Assembly (NCBI GenBank): GCA_030248135.1
Contig: JASANC010005786.1
Span: forward strand, 74,095 to 138,094
From: Theristus sp. LFF4_11
Lineage: Eukaryota > Nematoda > Chromadorea > Monhysterida > Xyalidae
Length of the DNA: 64,000 nucleotides
Direction of reading: 5' to 3'
The notes below the pieces were generated by a model. The model had not been told where the DNA came from. It searched no databases and was given only the letters and a program-made list of their open reading frames with translations. A program made the position numbers and the translations under genes. Numbering within the stretch: the first letter of the stretch is position 1; each line of letters opens with the position of its first letter. Of this stretch, positions 59,263 to 64,000 are shown one piece after another.

Positions 59263-62200
59263 TTGACACAGACAGACTGAGATTTTCGCTCTACCGGCAG
59301 CACACAAGATCGTGTCGAGACCAGCACAATAGTAGCTACGGTACTCGGTTCTCCGCCATTCGAATTTTATGGCGCCTTTTTATGAACATGACGTGCCAAA
59401 ATATCAAAAAATGGCCGGACGCAATATCACCCGCGCGGCGGGGCGCGCAAAAACAAAAAAACACACGCGCGCATAAAAAATGGAAAATAATTATTTTCAC
59501 GCGCCGCTCGACTGGAACCGTTCGCCGCCGTTTTGGTATGATGTTTGTATTATGAGCGCGTGGGCCCGGACGGTGGAGTTCTCAATTCTCTGGACGTTTT
59601 TTGAAACCGATCAGGCGATGTGGCGGTTGGGTGGGAGGCAGCCCGCCAAATAAAAACGGTTCGGAGCCGGTGTGTGTCTCGGAACATGAAAGTAGCCACT
59701 CGTTTTGGCCGGTGAATGCTGAGAGCGGTGGTCAATGCTTTGATCAACAAAACCAATGTTGGCCGATCAACCGGTGGACGACTCGCGGTACATTTGGAAT
59801 CGAGCTGGCAAATAATGTTGCAACAGCAATCAGCGATGAGGCAGTGGGAAACCACACTCGGATTGTTCAATTTAGTTTTATATCTAGGGACATGGACACC
59901 GGACATTTTTATTTAGCATTAGGCTGAGAAGAAACCAAACCACACGTCACCGCGCCATACAAGGCGATTTATCGCTTCACCTGCCAGATTTACCACTCGT
60001 CGTTCACGGGTTTTAAGTTATCAAGTGCTGATTGGTTCCGTGTCGAACTGGTCTGGCCAATGAGAGCGCGTTCATTTTTGTTCAAATATGTACAATTGTA
60101 GTCACAGTAAGCTAAAGTTACATACACTGCGCTGCGATATGAGAACATCACAGATACGTTGAAACTTCCTCGCGTCATATGTTGCATTATTTAATTTCCA
60201 TTTCCGACCTTCCAGAAACATCCATAAATTCAATGGCAACATCGGTTCGCAAACGGAACGAACCCCCATGGCGTTCTGTCATGTTGTTTCTCGAATCGGC
60301 CACTGCTGCACCTTTGGCTCGTTCACAATTTTTTGATGATCAAAATATCTGTACCGTGGAACATTCAGTGAAAAAAAATCAAAACGCAGAGTTTTCCGAA
60401 CCGTATAGATTTTCATGCATGACTATATTTGGAGTAAAGAAAGTGCTGAACATCACCTAATGCCAACTTTTCAACAATCGCCCGTGACAATCAGAGACGT
60501 GAACAGTCTCAGATCGTGTCAAGATACAATATTACGGTAAAACCGCATGTTGACTTGAGTCTGAAATTTTCAGATTCGATAAACTGACGTTATTATTGCC
60601 TGCGTAGAATCCGCACTCCTAAAAAATGCAGAATGTCAGGTCTGAACCTGGTGTTTCCCGAAAGAAACATAACATTCAACATGCGTTTGATGCAATATTT
60701 TTTTCTTTTTTTTGCATTTCGAGTCGAGACATTTTTTGCAGGTTTATGTGAAAACACAGCGCATTTTCACGCAGATGCTCGGGAAAAAACTCTGGATACG
60801 GAACGAAATGAAAGCACACTTGCTGACATGTGTGCGTTGGTGTTCGGTGATATGCTTTGTGGATCTTCTAAATGTGTGTTTATGTGTTGGTGTTCACGAT
60901 GATTCTGCCCTTCCAGTATTAAGCTTTTTCTAATCCAAATTAAAAAAAACGATGCACAGAAGGCAGGCGATATGAGATCAAAACTCAAACTTTGTTTACA
61001 AGAAAAGGTCGCGCAGTGAAAAGGTATGTCCATGTCCGAAAATAAAAGTAGTCCAAAAAAATGTAATGTGGTGTTGCCACTTCCCTTTTATCCCTGAGAG
61101 ACCATGCGGGGCAGGACACCGTATGGGACACCCAGGTGGACAAAACACGGGACAACTGTTCGGATGCTTCTTTTTGCGTGTTGTTACATTTGCGTCCTTT
61201 TTCAGTGCACTTTTCGCATGCAACACCGAACAAAAATTTTCGACTCAAAAACACATCATACCCGGTGAGAATTTCTCAAACCCCAGTTTTGCGCCAGTAT
61301 TACGAAATCAGTAGTAAACATGCACGGATAAACACACCACGTCACTCGTAAAACCGCACACTCTTGAAAACCGCTTTTTTCCGTTTCAATGCCACCAATG
61401 AAATTCGCGATGAAATTCGTTTAGCATTGATTTTGAAAATGTGTGTGCTCTCTGAATGCTGGCAGCAAACTTTGCTACGGCTGTGTGTGACTCCAACTAA
61501 GTGGTGGAAAATGGTGCTATGTTTGAAAATTTGTATCATTGCATGCCAAACACACTGTTTTGTGGCTTCTCCACGCAACTGGCGGGTGAAACAACCATCG
61601 AGAGGCAGTGGAAGGCAATATTTTTACTGTATTGGCTTCTTGACGCGAACTTGCGAAATACTTGATATCGTCGAAAGAGATAGTCACGGAGAATTCGCTA
61701 GCAAAAACATCTAGTTTCACCCAAGGACACCAATGATGTGTAAAAGCCGGATTTCGAGGCACAGCCGTTTCTGTGTACAGTGGGTTTGTTTAAACCTGTC
61801 ACTTTTGTCGAAGAATACAACGCTCGCGAAGGAAGACAAAACGCCGATCAGAGTTGCAAGAAAAAACAAGAAAAAACAGCCACACTAATGCGGCGTTTGA
61901 TATCACCTTACAATAAACCCGATACATTCGTTCTTTTTACTGTGATTCAAAGTTTCGCGTGCTCTGCATTCTGCAAAAAAAGTGACAAGTTTAAACGAAC
62001 ATACTGTATCAATTGTGGAAAGCTTGTCGACTTCTAAGAACGATACCATAGTTTGTCTTACCACCACTGCAAAAACCGATTTTTATACTGCGAAACAAAC
62101 AAACAAACCAACATCATGGACCATAATCGAATCAGAATGCCAACAAACACACAAAATGCATACAAAACAAAAACTCGTTATCAATTACAGTTAGTGTGTA

Positions 62201-62439
62201 TGTGTATCACGACACAGTGGAAAGACAACAAAACTCTCATTGCACTGGAATGAAGACAAATTTGCACATTTCCACGATTATAAAATTGCACTTGTAAGGC
62301 TGCTTGGTATCATTGGTGCTTGGTTTGTGGTGCCAACCACTGAAAATGAAATTTGAGAAAAAAACCCATGACTTGGAAGTTATTTTGCTTGAAGATAGTG
62401 CAGCAAAAGAAATCAGCGAATAACAAAAGTTCCACTCCA

Positions 62440-62495
62440 AAACAAACACACACCCACACACAGTGTGTGCGTGCCAGTGTGTTTGCTTTTAAATG
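62440..62495. repeat. Hairpin repeat, family C, short copy
   Basis: AAACAAACACACACCCACAC faces GTGTGCGTGCCAGTGTGTTT across a short CACAGTG centre, forming an almost continuous hairpin of about 55 bp. Confidence 0.6.
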
Positions 62496-64000
62496 TGAAC
62501 CAGAATTGCAGCAACTGCACGGTGATCTGCGAACAAGGATTTTTCCATGAGATTGTTATCAATCCTGAGTGGGAATTCCGGATTTTTGGGTTACAAAGCG
62601 CGTGTCACAAAACTTCGGAAGACCAAAAGCGACAGACAATGACACATTTCCAGTGGCGTTGCGCATCTCTTTTAACGCATTAGCTGGCACGAGTACATTT
62701 TGCAACAAACACTGACATTAATCCATGCGATGTTTTACGGCGTTTTGACGCTTATGATGTCTGGCGTCTTGGTGGTATTTCGATTTTTGACTTATATCTG
62801 TCGCTGCTGCTTTGTTTCTTTTTCTGTCATTTCTGCTTTTTGCCTTGGCAATTCATTTTTTATATTCCACTCGTCATCGTTGACATTGGAATTCCACATT
62901 GAAATGTAATCTGGCGGCGTTTACGGTTTCAAAGAACTCACTCCAATTTTTTTTATCGCCCGATTTGCCCACACCCGGCTTTCTATTGGTCAACGTGGGA
63001 CACCTGCGATGATGCCGTGATTTCTTTGAAACAAAACGAACGAAAACTTTCAAAAAGTCTGGTGACGAAACATGTGTCGCGGGTCGCGGCAATCCTTTCG
63101 ACAAGATTTATGTCTTTTGACAACGTTTGTTGCCTGCAGATCCAGGAGTCTTGATTTGACAATTTAGATTAGTAGAACAGCTGGAGCTAAAAAATGTTAT
63201 CCCAAAAAAACGCCAAACGGCCACCCATGTGTATTTTCAGATGTTCCTCAGTCAAATTCGGGAAAAAGTGAAGAAAGACTTCGCATTGCGTCGAATATCC
63301 ATGACATTGAAACTTTGGAAGTACGGTATTTCGCGTACTAGGTATTTCTTGAACAATCTCGTTTCGCAAAATTTACCTTCAGGAAGTGCACTGTGAAGTA
63401 GCGGAATAAAATGAAAATACACACATCACTGACAATAAAAGTTGCAATAATCGTCTAGTCCCCTGACATTCGAGGCTGCGTTATTGAAGAATTATTGCGT
63501 CGGGACCCGATTACGGTAGATTGAGTAGAAGCATTTCATGCGCTCAGAGTTTTGATGATATCTGATTTTTAATTCGATTCGGAAATGCGTGTTGAGCGCA
63601 TGTCGTTTTCCGTGTTTTTTTTTCAGATTTGCTCAAGCTTGTTGTTTGTTTGCGCTTCTTGGAAGTTGGTTCGGTTGTTTGGTACTCAAGTGTTAAGTGA
63701 AAAACGTTCCAGTTCCGTCCGAGTGTGGGCACACCGTTGCATGTTTTTTTAACTTGTGCCTGTCTAAACACGCGGTTTGATCATACCCACATCTTGATTC
63801 TTGCTGTACAGTATTAACATTTTTTGGGTTCTGCGACTCACTGCGTTTGTAGAAAGGAAACTGGTTTCAGTCTTTATGTGGTGATTCCTTGGTGATTCGG
63901 TCTTATTTAGGCCTTAGGGGACGTTGCCAATTCTGAATTCCCGCGTCATGCATGAACCTGCTTATCTATCTTTGCGTGCATTGATTCTCGGGAACAAAAT

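Larger units (their letters stand above)
58604..64000. other. Right end of the window, no supported gene
   Basis: A GC- and CpG-rich patch (59405-59570) stands out from AT-rich surroundings and could be a promoter for minus-strand transcription. The MITE at 59119-59262, hairpin repeat words at 62440-62495, and GTCGAGACC-type motifs at 58722, 59308, 60512 and 63495 are the only structures recognised. Open frames here are short and unconvincing. Confidence 0.4.

Noticed and set aside
1..64000. CRISPR arrays, bacterial operons, prophage or plasmid features
   Set aside because: The sequence is eukaryotic; the tandem arrays here are telomere units and minisatellites with no unique spacers.

Overview
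This window looks like nuclear DNA of a nematode. Three things point there. A 2.3 kb array of CCTAAG units (39441-41740) is the TTAGGC telomere repeat typical of nematodes. The protein genes are interrupted by many introns. Two of them encode two-pore-domain potassium channels of the TWK type, a family greatly expanded in nematodes. Genus cannot be read from the sequence. There are no bacterial operons, CRISPR arrays or plasmid features.

Layout. On the + strand, 1245-10592 carries an oxysterol-binding protein (OSBP) gene. Fourteen exons (2-15) join in phase, but the exon for the first half of the PH domain is not visible. On the - strand, 12402-18665 carries a six-exon K2P channel gene and 26340-34918 a second, nine-exon K2P gene. 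Both have introns at the same three sites: before M1, inside the first selectivity filter and inside the second filter. Further - strand exons with open, phase-matched reading frames lie at 43893-45107 and 57432-57554. They are either upstream alternative exons of the second channel or a separate unrecognised gene.

The rest is rich in mobile DNA. It includes a Penelope-like retroelement whose GIY-YIG nuclease precedes the reverse transcriptase (about 48.1-51.4 kb), with a damaged partial copy just upstream. It also includes two long foldback elements with CAGTC ends and TA flanks (51869-52628 and 53102-53889), and a deleted mariner-like transposon (22391-23325). Several families of short hairpin MITEs, four tRNA-derived SINE heads, a possible LTR remnant and two intronic minisatellites make up the remainder. 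34.9-43.9 kb and 58.6-64 kb hold no gene I can support apart from repeats.

The genes do not form a pathway. OSBP exchanges sterol and PI4P at ER-Golgi contacts, and the K2P channels set potassium leak in excitable cells. The most unusual genome-level signals are: 5' splice sites that favour GTTGG and GTGCG over GTAAG; a heavily over-represented CTGATTGG word in introns and MITE ends; a dispersed GTCGAGACC-type motif; and the interstitial telomere array. Two short stretches (28500-28565 and 46700-46880) look like faulty consensus sequence.
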